Below are positions 1-11,311 of a stretch of DNA of 64,000 nucleotides, piece after piece. Source of the DNA: Nemania diffusa (taxonomy: Eukaryota; Ascomycota; Sordariomycetes; Xylariales; Xylariaceae); contig JBBPUQ010000003.1 of assembly GCA_038501195.1 (NCBI GenBank), forward strand, positions 1,504,501-1,568,500, given 5' to 3'. Numbering within the stretch: position 1 is the stretch's first letter; the number at the start of each line of letters is the position of its first letter. The notes beneath the pieces are model-generated. The model worked only from the letters and a program-made list of their open reading frames with translations, searched no databases and was not told the origin of the DNA. The translations under genes were made by a program, and so were the position numbers.

Positions 1-2697
1 CTGAGGGCGGATATCAATAACCGAGAGGCCCGGTTTGAAAGAGCTGCCATTGCGGCTGAAAGAGGCCAGATTCGCAGCGCCGCTAAAGATTACCTCTACC
101 TTCTTGAGCATGGTGATTATGATGTGCAGGCTCTCCGGCTATACGCTGAAATGACCATGTTCCTAGCGAGCACAGGAAAACGAGACTTTTATAAACCAGG
201 TAGCGCTATAGACTGGTATTCTCGTGCGTTTGACCATTTTCGGGCAGATGGCACCGACAGCCGCCATCCCTTCGAGTGGCAAGATATTCATGTCTTTTCC
301 AGGCTACTTACCCAGGTTGAGCATACAAAAGATGCCCTTTATGAAGTAAAAAAACTAGCGAGGTGGCTGCTAGGCCGATCCAGCGAAAGCTTTTGGGATG
401 ACTGGCAAGATGACGATCGAGAATGGGATATTGACAACGCGCGCCGATTAGGATTTGAGGAGTTTCAAGAGGAGAGGTTTCCAGAATCATCCTATGGGAG
501 TGGCCTCCCATTAGAGTTACGAACGAAATTAGCAGTCTTCCGTCTTAAATTGGGGGATCTAGACGAAGCACAAGTAAGTCAACGTGTCAGTTTATATAGA
601 AGCTCCATCGTCTAATCAGCGTTAGCGTCACATCAATCATCTCGACCCTGAGGGTCCTAATGGGGCACACGTACTGTCGAATGAGCCGCATCTTGTGGCA
701 GAACTTGCTTCTGCTTTGTACGAGTCGGACCTCCGAGAAATGGCTTTACGTTTCTTCGAGCCGCTTTTGATCATTCCTGACGTTCTTGACTCTGCTGCAT
801 TGCTTGCAGCCGGGCGCTGTTATCTAGACGCTGGTGATAAACGACAAGCCGAAGAGTGCTTCGGTGCAGCTATTGATGCAGATGAGTCAAATGATGAAGC
901 CTCAATCGATGCACGTTATGAGTTGGCAAAGATGTACGAGGCAGCAAGAGAAGAGCAAGAAGCTTACATCCTCGTCAACGAAGCCATTAGACTACAACAA
1001 GCTTACGACGAGGCCGAAGAGGATAACGAAGAGGATGACATGATGGAATACTATGGCAGTGATGATGGTGCCCGTTATCGATCTGCTGCCAACGCTGCTA
1101 GAAAAAAGCGGCCGAGAATCCAACGCGCTCGTCCGCTGAAACCAAGGGCACCTAGAAGACACGGGCCGAAATCCTTAGTCCTCGACGATGATGGAAACGA
1201 GATTCGTCGGTCACGGCCACGACGTAAGGTTTTTGGCCGGACTGAAGAAGTCACATTGGAAGAGAAACGAAGGGCCGAGGCATTAACCGCGGCCTGGAGA
1301 ACTATTCATAACACTCGTGAATTCGTCGACAATGATACTAAAACTGGACCTTCAGATGCTTTCATGCGAGCAGCAAAGGAACTCGTCGATGACTTCAGAT
1401 CCTGCAAGGGTTTCTATTCGTGGGAGAAGTACCTCACCCATCTTGGAATCGACGAGGACAAACAAATCTATGTCTCCCGCAACCGCAACCTAATTGAGAT
1501 GAAGGAGAGATTATCTCATAGTAAGGCTCATATAAAATTTGCTCTTCTAGGATATAACTAAATCTATGATAGATCTAAATCCATACGAATCGAACGCTGA
1601 GCGGCAGCTTGGCGAGCGAACCGCCGTCAGCTATCGAGGAGTTTCGTTCAGTGAATGGCTAGACTTATTTCTTGAATACGCTGTTGGACTTGCTCACTAC
1701 GAAAAATTTCAAGAATCTTACCAAGTCTGCGAGTCTGCACGCGACGCTGAGGTTTTCGCCAAAAACAAAGAGGACATGTTTCTCATTCACGTAACTTGGG
1801 CTGGTAAGCCAAATCTTCTAGATCCCTCATCTATTTATTGCCGCTAACACACTGGTAAGCCTGCGCATTACGCGCTCGGGACGAAGAGACATGTGTGGCC
1901 GCTGCTCGGTTCCTCATGAGAGACAGGCAATTTGATTCAGACCCATTCCGTATGTTCGCTGCACTGTGCAGGCTTTGCCCGTCCCCGGCATCATGGTACG
2001 CGTCTGGGCCAGTGCAGAAGTATATGTTGCGACAGATCAAGCTTATGGACCGGGCGCTCGTGTCAGAAGGAGGAGAGGACAGCGAGGAAGAAGAGGCTAA
2101 GGCAAATGGTGGTAGAGTCTACCCTTCCAAGGAATTGGATGTTACCTTGCTCGTCCTATATGGGCACATTCTGTTTGTGTCCAACAGCTTCACGTATGCT
2201 TTGAGTGAGTCCGTCCTATGCCACATAAACCAACGTGCTTAAATTATCCCACAGACGTACATGCTAACCCACTACTAGATTATTTCCTCCGAGCGTACAG
2301 CATAGACCCCGGGAATCAGATGATCCTATTAAGTGTTGGTCAGTGTTACATCCACTATGCACTGAAGCGGCAGTCCGAGAACCGGCAGTACCTCCTAGTC
2401 CAAGGGTTTGTATTCCTGCATCGTTACTACGATCTCAAAGTCGCATCCGCCGACGCAGCCGAGCGCCAGGAGGCCCATTACAACATGGCCCGGAGCTACC
2501 ACGCCATCGGCATCCCTCACCTGGCCGCCGAGTTCTACCAGCGCGTGCTGCGCGACATCCCCGGCGACTCCGAGCCCAGCGTCCTCGTGAACAGCGACCT
2601 CTCCCAGGAAGCCGCGTACAACTTGCAGCAGATATGCTGGGCGGGTGGCGACTTGGAGGCTGCTAAAGCCCTAAGCGAGAGATATTTAACATTGTAA
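1..2697 (+). CDS. TFC4: TFIIIC (tau) TPR subunit, TFC4/Sfc4-like, 5' partial
   Basis: Assembly subunit of RNA polymerase III factor TFIIIC, which bridges promoter-bound TFIIIC and TFIIIB in the nucleus. The frame is open from base 1, so the N-terminus lies outside the window. I assemble five exons: 1-573, 626-1520, 1573-1803, 1860-2204 and 2279-2697, giving about 820 visible residues. Introns are 52-74 bases, with CTAAC-type branch sites in several. What is visible is TPR-like helices, then an acidic stretch followed by a basic Arg/Pro/Lys stretch (about 1000-1240), then further TPRs. The C-terminal segment, with YFLRAYSIDPGNQ followed by GQCYIHYALKRQSENRQ, is very characteristic of this family. 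In exon 2 an acceptor at 619 would run into a stop, so 625 is used. Base composition becomes GC-rich from about 2440 onward. Identification rests on recalled family resemblance and is strong for the C-terminus. Confidence 0.9.
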
Positions 2698-3433
2698 AGC
2701 CAGGTGCCTAGATAATGACTTAGTCTGTGGTTTGGTAACGGGCGGGCACGGCGCGGTCTTGGATAGGACGATACCCTTTTGCTTTTCCTTACATGGCATC
2801 CATATGCTTAGAAGATGGTGCGTATAATATACGACTAGCCAGGGAGTTTGGCTGTTACAGATAGTACTCGTTAAACAAGATGTCATTTTGCCTCATCCCT
2901 AACTATTTGCGATTACGTTAACCAGCCTTTACTGGCACTACGCTCGGACATTGCTTTATTAGGTATTATAACGAAATCTAGGATCTAAAGTAGAGTAGAT
3001 ATAATGTAAGATTGAAGCATGAAATTGTTAAAGAAAAGCATTTCATTTTCTAAGGACCACTATGTCAAAACTTACGTCTACAGTAGGTAGTTAATGACTC
3101 AGACCAGAGTCAAAATTATCCAACGAAGTCGAGTTTATATATGGTAAGTACAACGGGAAAGCCATGTTCACTTCACGGCCTACCATCGGGAATGCTCTTG
3201 GCTAGCCAAGGTATTGTTTAAAAAGATTCTCATGATTACGTATCAGTATATAACCAATGTATCTATAACGCTTGGAAAAAAAGAATGGACCTCGACGATG
3301 GAGGCCATGCGATACCCCAACACCAATATGCATAGACGCAGCTATCCAACGCAGCATTCGTCACATGAGAGCAATGTAACTAAAAAGTAGAAAAAGAGAC
3401 GCGTAAAAATGACGCCGAGTATATACCGCTTAC
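2698..3433. other. Intergenic region between convergent TFC4 and CLC genes
   Basis: AT-rich spacer of about 0.7 kb between two gene ends facing each other. It should hold both 3' untranslated regions. I see no coding potential or repeat in it. Confidence 0.7.
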
Positions 3434-6343
3434 TTATGATTTGTGCTCCTCCTCCTCAAGTTCTCGCACGTATTTCACAAATCGTTTCTTATGTGCCTAG
3501 GTAACAGTTAGATATCAGTAGCACTATGTCACGGACCAGGGATGAGCTTACCATGCCTGCGTAACGTCCGTTCTTTAGAACACATATATATCGAAGGCCA
3601 AGCTTAGCAAAACATTCGTGAACCAACTCTAGCGGAGATCTAATATCCAACGCCACTGGGGCTGGGTCAATATATCGTGTGAAATCTGTGGGGTCCGGGC
3701 TATTATCATCGTCTTCGTCGTCTATGCTCGGGATTTTTGCCATTAAGCAGAGGTTCGTGCTCTCGTCGTCAAGATTATCTAAACCATATTCAAGATCCGG
3801 GGCTGGAATTAGGCCAACTAGGACGTCATCTCTAAGGATAGGAAGACCGCCGTCTAGCTCCCCTGCCTTATGAAGAACTTCCAGCTTAGCCCTTAAGCTC
3901 GTAGCGGGCACAAGAGGCGAGTTGGTAATATCGATGACCCGTTCGCGGCGAACACGGGGTATGATATCTGTGAGCTCGCCAGTAAAAAGGGGTTTATGTT
4001 TGTTGTTCAGATACGGATAAGAATTCATCATAGTCAGGAGATCGTAAATGCTCAGTGGCTCTAAAGCATCCGCCGTCCATTTGGCAACGAGAATCGCTAG
4101 GGAGAAGGGCAGCACATAATCAAGACTTCCAGTGAGCTCGAAAAGGATGACAGCAAGAGTAACCGATAGTCGCGTTACACCACACATGGTCGATCCAGCA
4201 GCAATAAGAGCGTAGACTCCCGGCTGAACACAGGTAGACTGCTGTACTAGTGGACAAGTACCCCATATCGCCCAATGTGGAAATCGAAGAACAGCCCATT
4301 GGACGAGATGACCAACGATACGGCCCATGATGCCTCCCACTACCATGGAAGGAACATATATTCCAGCAGGAACTTTAATGCCAAAAGTGATGGTGGTAAG
4401 AAATCCCTTGATAACAAATGCTGCGAGAAGCATGCCAATTATACCTGGTATATCGTCAACACTAGACGCACAGAGCCCTAACTCGTCGTCCGCTGCATCA
4501 TCGTCACAAGGAGCGGCAAGATTGAGCAAAAGCTTTGCAACGGGTAGTTTGGTCAATATATTCCAATAACCGACTAGCCCGGTTACCAATGCCACCAAAA
4601 CAACCTCGAAGAGGGGGTATTTTTTGATAGTTGGGATCTTTCGAAAAGTTAGTGCCCAACGACGGGATGCCTTGATAAACAAGGCACCGGCGGCACCACC
4701 AAGTACGCCCACGAGAATGAAACCGGCCAGTTCGAACCACTCCCAGTCAATCTTATACCGAACTTCGAACAAGACAATTTTGTGGGTACCATAAGGATTA
4801 AGAAACTTCAGGGATAAAGCCGCAACGATGCAGCAAAAGAAGGTTCGGAACAAGGTTTTGGCGGGGAAAAAGTAGGCAACCTCTTCCAGGCTGAAGAGAA
4901 CACCACCGAGAGGGGCGCCAAACGCGACGACAACACCAGCTGCCGCAGCGGCTGAAAGGACCTCTCGCCTCTTCGCATCATTCTGATCATATTTGTTAAA
5001 TAGTCGACAACAAATATTTCCAATACACGTCGCAATATGCACGTAGGGACCTTCTTTTCCAAGGCTGAGGCCCGAGGCAACACTTATGATGAGGCTGACC
5101 GACTTAATAATGAGTGTCTTCAGCCCAAGGAAGCCGTGGAGAACAAAGCCGCTGAGAATAACGCGGACCTCTGCAACGCCACTCCCCGCGGCTGAGTAGT
5201 ACACCATAGGGGGAGGCAGCGAGTCATCCTGTATATTCTGTGTAGGGCTTGTGGAGCCACTCCCGCCGTCGTTATCAACTTCTATAGGTAGCTGTGAATG
5301 TTCGGCAGCCAGATTCTCGTCAAGCGTTGACATTCGGTACGCAGACGGCACGATGGTCTTGGTCGTCAAGGTTAATAGGCAGGCGGTGACGGAGAGAGCG
5401 ACGACGGCAAGGAGGTAAACGGCAAATTCAGTCCACTTCTCTCCGAAGGGGTGGCCGCCCAGTACCTCGGACCAAGACCGCCAGTCGGTACATAGTCCAT
5501 GGGGACAGCATCGCTGCGATGATGCATTTAGTGTGATGGTCGTAACAGGGGGGGTCGAGGGTCGATAACTCACCTTCTCCCTCAGATACCAGGCTCTCTT
5601 ACAGTACCCATCTTTATAGTCAAATATCGTTGTCTCAGCCACATCGACACAATATGCCACTAGGGCTACTAATACACCGACAACACCACTGAGTATCCAG
5701 CCCTGAGCACCGTCGAACAAGACGACGAGCCTACCCCACCAGTCCTTGCGACTTCGGAGCTGTTTCATCCGGTAGGCATCGGCGATGCCATCATGAACCC
5801 AGTCGGTACAGGTAAACTGATCGTACCAAATACGCTCCTCGTGAGGGATGGAGATCTTAGATTCGGTCATGGACTCCTGACGGTCTGCGAGGGCCTGGGC
5901 AAGCCGGTGGCCCCAAGACCCATGTCGACTATGGTGTCTAGTAGAACCGTAGTAGGAACCATCTACGAAAGGAAGTTAGTTGGTTAGACAGGCGATGTCG
6001 AGAAGAGGTCAGGGTGAGGGTGAGGGTGAGGGCGAAGGTGAAGGTGAGAGTGAAGGTGGAGATGTAGACAGCGCGGACCTTGGTAGGTGTGATTTCGCGA
6101 GAGATAGTTCGGGCGACTCGGGGTGTCGGCGGAGCTTTGTATGCGTATGCGGGAGCGCGAGGGCCGCAGCAATGCGGTGTTCTCGTCGGGGGTTTCGGAC
6201 AGGCTGTTTCTTCTCGTAAGTCGCTGGTGCGTGCGGCGGAAGCTTGGTGACGTAGGGGTTGGAGGCTGCGTGAGCCTCGATCGGTTCGGGTCCCTCAAGG
6301 GCGTGGTCGAGCCGTCTTCGGCCCTGTCGTCGTCGTCGGCCAT
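3434..6343 (-). CDS. CLC-family chloride channel / H+-Cl- exchanger (GEF1-like)
   Basis: Voltage-gated chloride transporter of endomembranes, the family of yeast Gef1 and animal ClC-3/4/5. Three exons on the minus strand (6343-6079, 5962-3552, 3496-3434) give 912 residues. The N-terminal tail is Ser/Pro/Arg-rich and cytosolic. It is followed by about ten or more membrane segments with the signatures GSGVAEVR, GKEGPYVHI (gating glutamate), LFSLEEV (the EE pair typical of proton-coupled members) and PAGIYVPSMVVGG. Two CBS domains form the C-terminal quarter. The last exon encodes the conserved basic/acidic end AHKKRFVKYVRELEEEEHKS; without splicing at 3551-3497 the protein would end in an unrelated tail. 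The first intron (6078-5963) starts with a weak GTCCGC donor but joins NHTYQ to DGSYYG in frame, as in related fungal proteins. That intron contains a GGTGAG-type tandem repeat. Confidence 0.95.
6012..6058 (+). repeat. Tandem GGTGAG/GGTGAA hexamer repeat with G-quadruplex motif
   Basis: Imperfect hexamer repeat on the plus strand. Bases 6012-6032 read as four GGG runs separated by TGA, which satisfies the canonical quadruplex pattern of four G3 runs with short loops. It lies in intron 1 of the minus-strand CLC gene, where it forms a C/T-rich tract upstream of the branch and acceptor region. Open frames across it translate into Ser-Pro or Gly-Glu repeats and are artefacts. Confidence 0.8.
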
Positions 6344-7638
6344 ATCCTCCTACAGTCGAACTCGTCGAGAGTCTAGACAAGCGAGGCGCAGTGTGCCAAC
6401 ATCTACCAAAGCGATGGCATACAACGTGCACAACGGTTTCAACGGCTAGAACCTAATATCATTTGCGAGTACAGAACCAACCGTACCTATCTCATCTCTG
6501 GCGCGCGTGTGCCGTAACGTCAGATGAGATAGCCTAGGTCCTTCCTACCTACCTGGGTCCTAGGCTTGTATCTTGTTACCGTATAATAGTAGGTAGTCTA
6601 CTGTAGATAGGTATCTACACTTCTGTAGGTTCGGAGGTAGATACCAGGTTAGATAGAGGATCTGCTCCCTATTCCCTGTTCTCTGTTCTCCGTTCTCTCC
6701 AAGCGCGTGGTAAATAAAGAGCTACCTTACCTGACAAGCCTAACCAAACACAAACATAGCGTAGGTACCGACCAGTAATAGGTCGGCGGTAGTTAGGTTG
6801 GTAGGTAGTGTACTTACAAGTATAAAGAAGAAGAAGGGGACCAACCTCCACTGATCCACCCTGGCTTCAACATGTTGTTACAGAATGGTACACCAGTCTG
6901 CACCAGTACAGCAGAAACACGCAGGCATATCTTCCTTCATGCAGGTTAGTGTGCCCCGTGACTCCACCTAAAAGATGGCACGGGTTAAGTGTACGCGCGG
7001 GATGGCGCTATGAAGGTGTGGGAGCCGCATTAAAATGTGAGTAGGTATCGTCAAGGGTTTATATGATATGTGGGGGAAGGGGGTAAGGGGGGTAGGTATG
7101 CACATGCATCAATGTACTTAATTAAACCACTCTAGATGCATATATAACTACTAGGTAGATACTTACATTATAAGTACATAATGTATGCAAGCGGTTAGGT
7201 GCTAATTCTGTACACGTGCAGGCTAAAAACGCCATCGAGCCGTATAATGATGTAATGTAGCTTAGGTACTACAGTAGCTACGGTGGGTAGCAATCAGGCT
7301 AAGGTAGGTACACCACAAAGTACCTAGGGTAGATATATCTAATATCTAGGTATGCATTCATGTTATGATATATACAGAATATGGATCAAGCTTGAATCTC
7401 CTCTCCTCCGTATAACGGTTGTACATTACATAATGAGGTAGTATCTCTATAGATACCTAGCGTGTGATGATTCAGCCGCCACCGTACGCCACCAGTTGTC
7501 AGCCTGCACTAGTCTACTGTACCGTAAATTGGTAACACTGTGCTACACTTCGCTCTTCACCAACAAGACAGAAAAAGGGACCGAAAGGATATCTCATCCG
7601 GAGGCCAACCCTTACGAAAATGGGGTTTGCAATCCACC
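6344..7638. other. Divergent intergenic region, CLC / NRDE2, rich in TAGGTA/TACCTA
   Basis: About 1.3 kb between divergently transcribed genes, so it should contain both promoters. It carries many copies of TAGGTA or TACCTA and related CTACCTACCT runs, mainly 6540-6820 and 7080-7460. No coding region was found. Confidence 0.6.
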
Positions 7639-10600
7639 ATGTCATCATCTCGTGAGAATGGAAAGAATAGATCAGCAGTTCCCAAATTCGGATCCTTCAA
7701 ACCAAAATCCCAGGATCCCCCCATACAGCCGGTGGCGGAGACTTCCACCCACAAGCCAGAGCGTGCAGACCATCACACAGCTCGACTGAGCGACTCGCAT
7801 ACTCACCGTCGCATCCCATTTGAAATTAATGCAACAGAGCCCAAATATGCCTCCCGCCGCTCTCGGAACCCGCAGCAGCCCGATCGGAAATTAGACGGGG
7901 ATGTCTTGTACTGCCTGGATAAGCGAGGTGATGCTCTCATCGTCCGATACGGGGGTAATGACCGTAGCCGTGTTCCCGAATACACGCGCATCGGTGCTGG
8001 TCGTATCCTAGGAGCCGATGGCTTTATGAGAATTGAAAAACTCGGGAGCCGAGAAGAATTCTTCATCCGTAACCACTATGAAGGCGGCTCCTTACTCAGT
8101 AGTGACAGGAGGAATCTCCTGGCGCGAGGCATTCGCCCAGATTCGCAGGCCATCCGGATACGACATCGAGCATCAGAGACGGGTGCTGCCAACGAGGACT
8201 ATGTATCGCTCAAGATGTCAAGGAAGCGAAAGCGAGATGGTAGTGCCTCTGGAGAGTCATCTAGTGACGAGGAGCCTTCCTATAGATCGATCCATGGTAG
8301 GAGTAAGAGGCATGAGTATTCCGACAGCGACGAGGAACATGATGGCGACTCATTTGAGGACGCGTCAACTAGAAGCAAAAGGGATCCAATGACCTTACGA
8401 TCTATGGAGCTTTCGAGGAAAGTGCGCGAACACCCAAAAGATGTTGAATCCTGGCTTAAACTAGTTGATCACCAAAATACTCTACTTGATTCTCAGAGTG
8501 GTCCTCGTGCTCCAACAGCGGCAGAGATAAAGAGTTTTGCGGATATCAAGCTATCCCTCCTTGAGCAAGCTTTATCACACCACACCGACGACAAGCATCG
8601 TGAGAGACTCGATATAAAAATAATAGAAGAGGGCCTCAAGGTATGGGAATTCAAGGTGGCCCTGAAGAAACTCGCAGAAATACTGCAAAGATATCCTGAT
8701 AGCTTTGAGCTTTGGAAGTTACACATGTCTTTCCTACAAACCACACTTTCGGCCTGCCGTTACGATAAAATCAAGCAACTTTACACCGACAAATTGCAAT
8801 CTTTAGGAAAGAAGCTTCTTAAACTCTCAACTAATGCAGATCAGATCGCGTGTTCTGAGCAGATCATATACGTTTTTCTACGTTTAACACGCTTTCTAGC
8901 CGACGCCGGCTTTGCGGAATTAGCATCGGCGGCATGGCAGGCTAGTCTAGAGCTAAATCTTGTGAGACCCCCTACACTACCAGAATTAGGATGGGAGATT
9001 CCTCCCAGCTTCCAGGAATATTGGGAGAGCGAGATACCACGATTAGGCGAAGAGGGTTGGCAAGGATGGGCCGCATTTGTAACAGATGTCGCTGCTCAAG
9101 AGCCTCCTAATCCTAGAGAATTTAACCCTCCTATCCCGCCCACCACTCGTGATGGATACAAAACGTGGCACACCGTCGAATGCCATAGAGCTCAGAACGC
9201 TACGATACCAGCCCGGACGTTGGATGAGGGAGCAGAAGATGACCCATTTCGGGTTGTCATGTTTACCGATTTCCAGGATATTCTATTATATTTCCCGACA
9301 GAAATGGTTCCTCATCTTCGGTCGCAGCTATTCGACGCATTTCTAGTATTTTGTCATCTTCCACCAAGTTTACAACGTAGGAGCCTCTTTAACGATGCTG
9401 CCAAAGATGCCTTTATTGTCCGTAGTGCACAAGACGTTCCATTTCTGCACCTCTCGTCTAGAAATAATATAAATTGGTCCGAAGAGCAGCAAAGCAAACC
9501 ACCTGAATTCTCCTATGAAATACAGCAGATAACTCTGACTCCCGAAGTTTTGTTTCCCTCCAGACAGTGGTTCAAATATTTCGGCCAGGTCCGCGACAGA
9601 GTCCCAAATGACAGTTATCGATGGGTAGCAACGACACTGAAGCAGCTGACCGGAGTGGTTAGAAGTGGTGAACTCGGTCCTTATGCTTTGGCCTTTGGAT
9701 CTATCAACGACCCTGGAAACGAGAAGAAAATTGCCAAGGCACTTCTCAAACGAGACCCCTTCAATGTGGATTTATATCTCGGCTATTCCATTCTCGAACG
9801 TGAGCGAGACAATAAGCCCGCGGCTCGCAACGTCTTGTCGGCAGCTCTTGGTCTGCCATCGATTTTGGCCCACGACCGAGTTCGTTTAGGCATCGGAGCA
9901 GCATGGATAGAGCTCTATGATGGGGACTTTACCAAAGCTGTCTTACAGCTGTGTCAGTTGGCAGAAGACGGACCAAAATTAGACAACACACAAATATCCA
10001 AACTCACAGAAGCTACCCCTACTCAGATCCTAAAGGCGCAACAATTCCTAGCGACGACCCGGGACTACAAGATCTCATCGGGCGATATCGTCCAAGCGGT
10101 TATCTACGCAGAAGGGTTAGTACTACTCGACTATCTAGCCCAGCTCGGCGACAAGGAAACGAGTTCCCGGAAACAAGGCGATATTTCGTCGGCGATCGCG
10201 AGGATTACTCAATGCTCTGAAGACCTCGCTGTACGCGGTCATCAACATAGCCCTTCCCACGAGAGATTTCTTCAATCTTCCGCCCGCCTGCTTTACTATC
10301 ACGCCAGCCACGGGTGAGTTTATCCACCCCCTTTTTCTCTCCTCCACACCCTCTCACCCCTTTTATCCCATCGGAACCATCACCAAAGCTAACGAAGACG
10401 TGCCGTAGATCCTTCCGCCCGGGGCTCCTCCGCGAGCAACTAACACTCTACCTCTCGTACTTCCCCTCCAACACCATCTTCCTCTCCCTATTCGCATGGC
10501 GCGAGGAGCGGCTGAGCATCAACGACCGCGTGCGCTCCCTACTGCAAGACCACGTCCTGACGCGCGCCAACGAGTCCCTGAGCAGCCACGTCTTCGCCAT

Positions 10601-10988
10601 CTCCCACGAGCTGCGCACCGGCAACGCGCACTCGGCGCGCGCCGCCTTCGAGCGCGCCCTGTCGTCCTCGTCGGCCGCCTGCGCGCACCACGTCGGGCTC
10701 TGGGTCGCCTACGTCCGCTTCTGCCACGCCCGCAAGGAGCTGCGCGCCAAGGCCAAGGCCGTCTTCTACCGCGCCGTCCAGGCCTGCCCCTGGGCCAAGG
10801 ACGTCTTCATGGAGGCCTTCGGCACCCTCGTCCGGGACATGGACTCCGCCGAGCTCAAGAGCGTCTACTCGACCATGTGCGAGAACGGCCTACGGGTCCA
10901 TGTCGACATGGAGGAGTTCGTGGAGAATTGGCGCAAGGAGCAGAAGGGGGTTGAGAGGGAGAGGGGGAGTAAGTCTAGGAAGAGGTAA
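7639..10988 (+). CDS. NRDE-2 family protein (HAT-repeat nuclear RNA surveillance factor)
   Basis: Homologue of NRDE-2 (fission yeast Nrl1), which works with the Mtr4-type helicase and splicing factors in nuclear RNA surveillance and RNA-based silencing. Two exons, 7639-10313 and 10409-10988, give 1084 residues. The start chosen is the ATG at 7639 in a CCACCATGT context; an upstream in-frame ATG at 7540 is less likely. The N-terminus is basic and Ser-rich with a PFEINATEPKYASRRS stretch, then an Arg/Ser/Asp/Glu-rich linker (about 8210-8390), then the NRDE-2 domain starting near LSRKVREHPKDVESWLKLVDHQ, built of HAT/TPR-like helices to the end. The 95-base intron has a GCTAAC branch and joins YHASHG to SFRPGLLREQ. 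Codon use changes sharply at this intron: exon 2 is nearly all G/C at third positions, unlike exon 1. The gene is convergent with URB2. Confidence 0.92.
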
Positions 10989-11311
10989 TTCGGTGATTCA
11001 AGCGTCATGTTCATGCGCGGTCTGAAGTCCCGCTGGTTATTGGGATTATGAGAGCTTAGCTGCTATTTTTGGATAATTACTAGGCATACACCTAAGCAGT
11101 AAAGCTCACAGAACGGATGGTAAAAGAAGGGCATCTGATCTACCCAAATATCATAATATCACAACTTGAAAAGGCGCTTGTCAACATCGACCGCCTTCAG
11201 TGCACTATATGCATATGCATATACATAAACAATATCTTATTATCAATGCACTGCTCCCATTTATATATGAAGCCCCCAGTATATATACATAAATCCAAAG
11301 GCAAAGTCCAC
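10989..11311. other. AT-rich convergent intergenic spacer, NRDE2 / URB2
   Basis: A short AT-rich spacer between two convergent genes whose flanking terminal exons are strongly GC-rich. It holds TATA/ATGCAT-rich sequence around 11200-11290 and presumably both 3' ends. Confidence 0.7.

Noticed and set aside
6009..6431. Open frames rich in Ser-Pro or Gly-Glu around 5980-6449
   Set aside because: They translate the GGTGAG repeat and the CLC first exon in wrong frames.
10496..10954. A 152-residue frame overlapping NRDE2 exon 2
   Set aside because: It is a shadow frame created by the high GC content; the overlapping NRDE2 frame has clear family resemblance.
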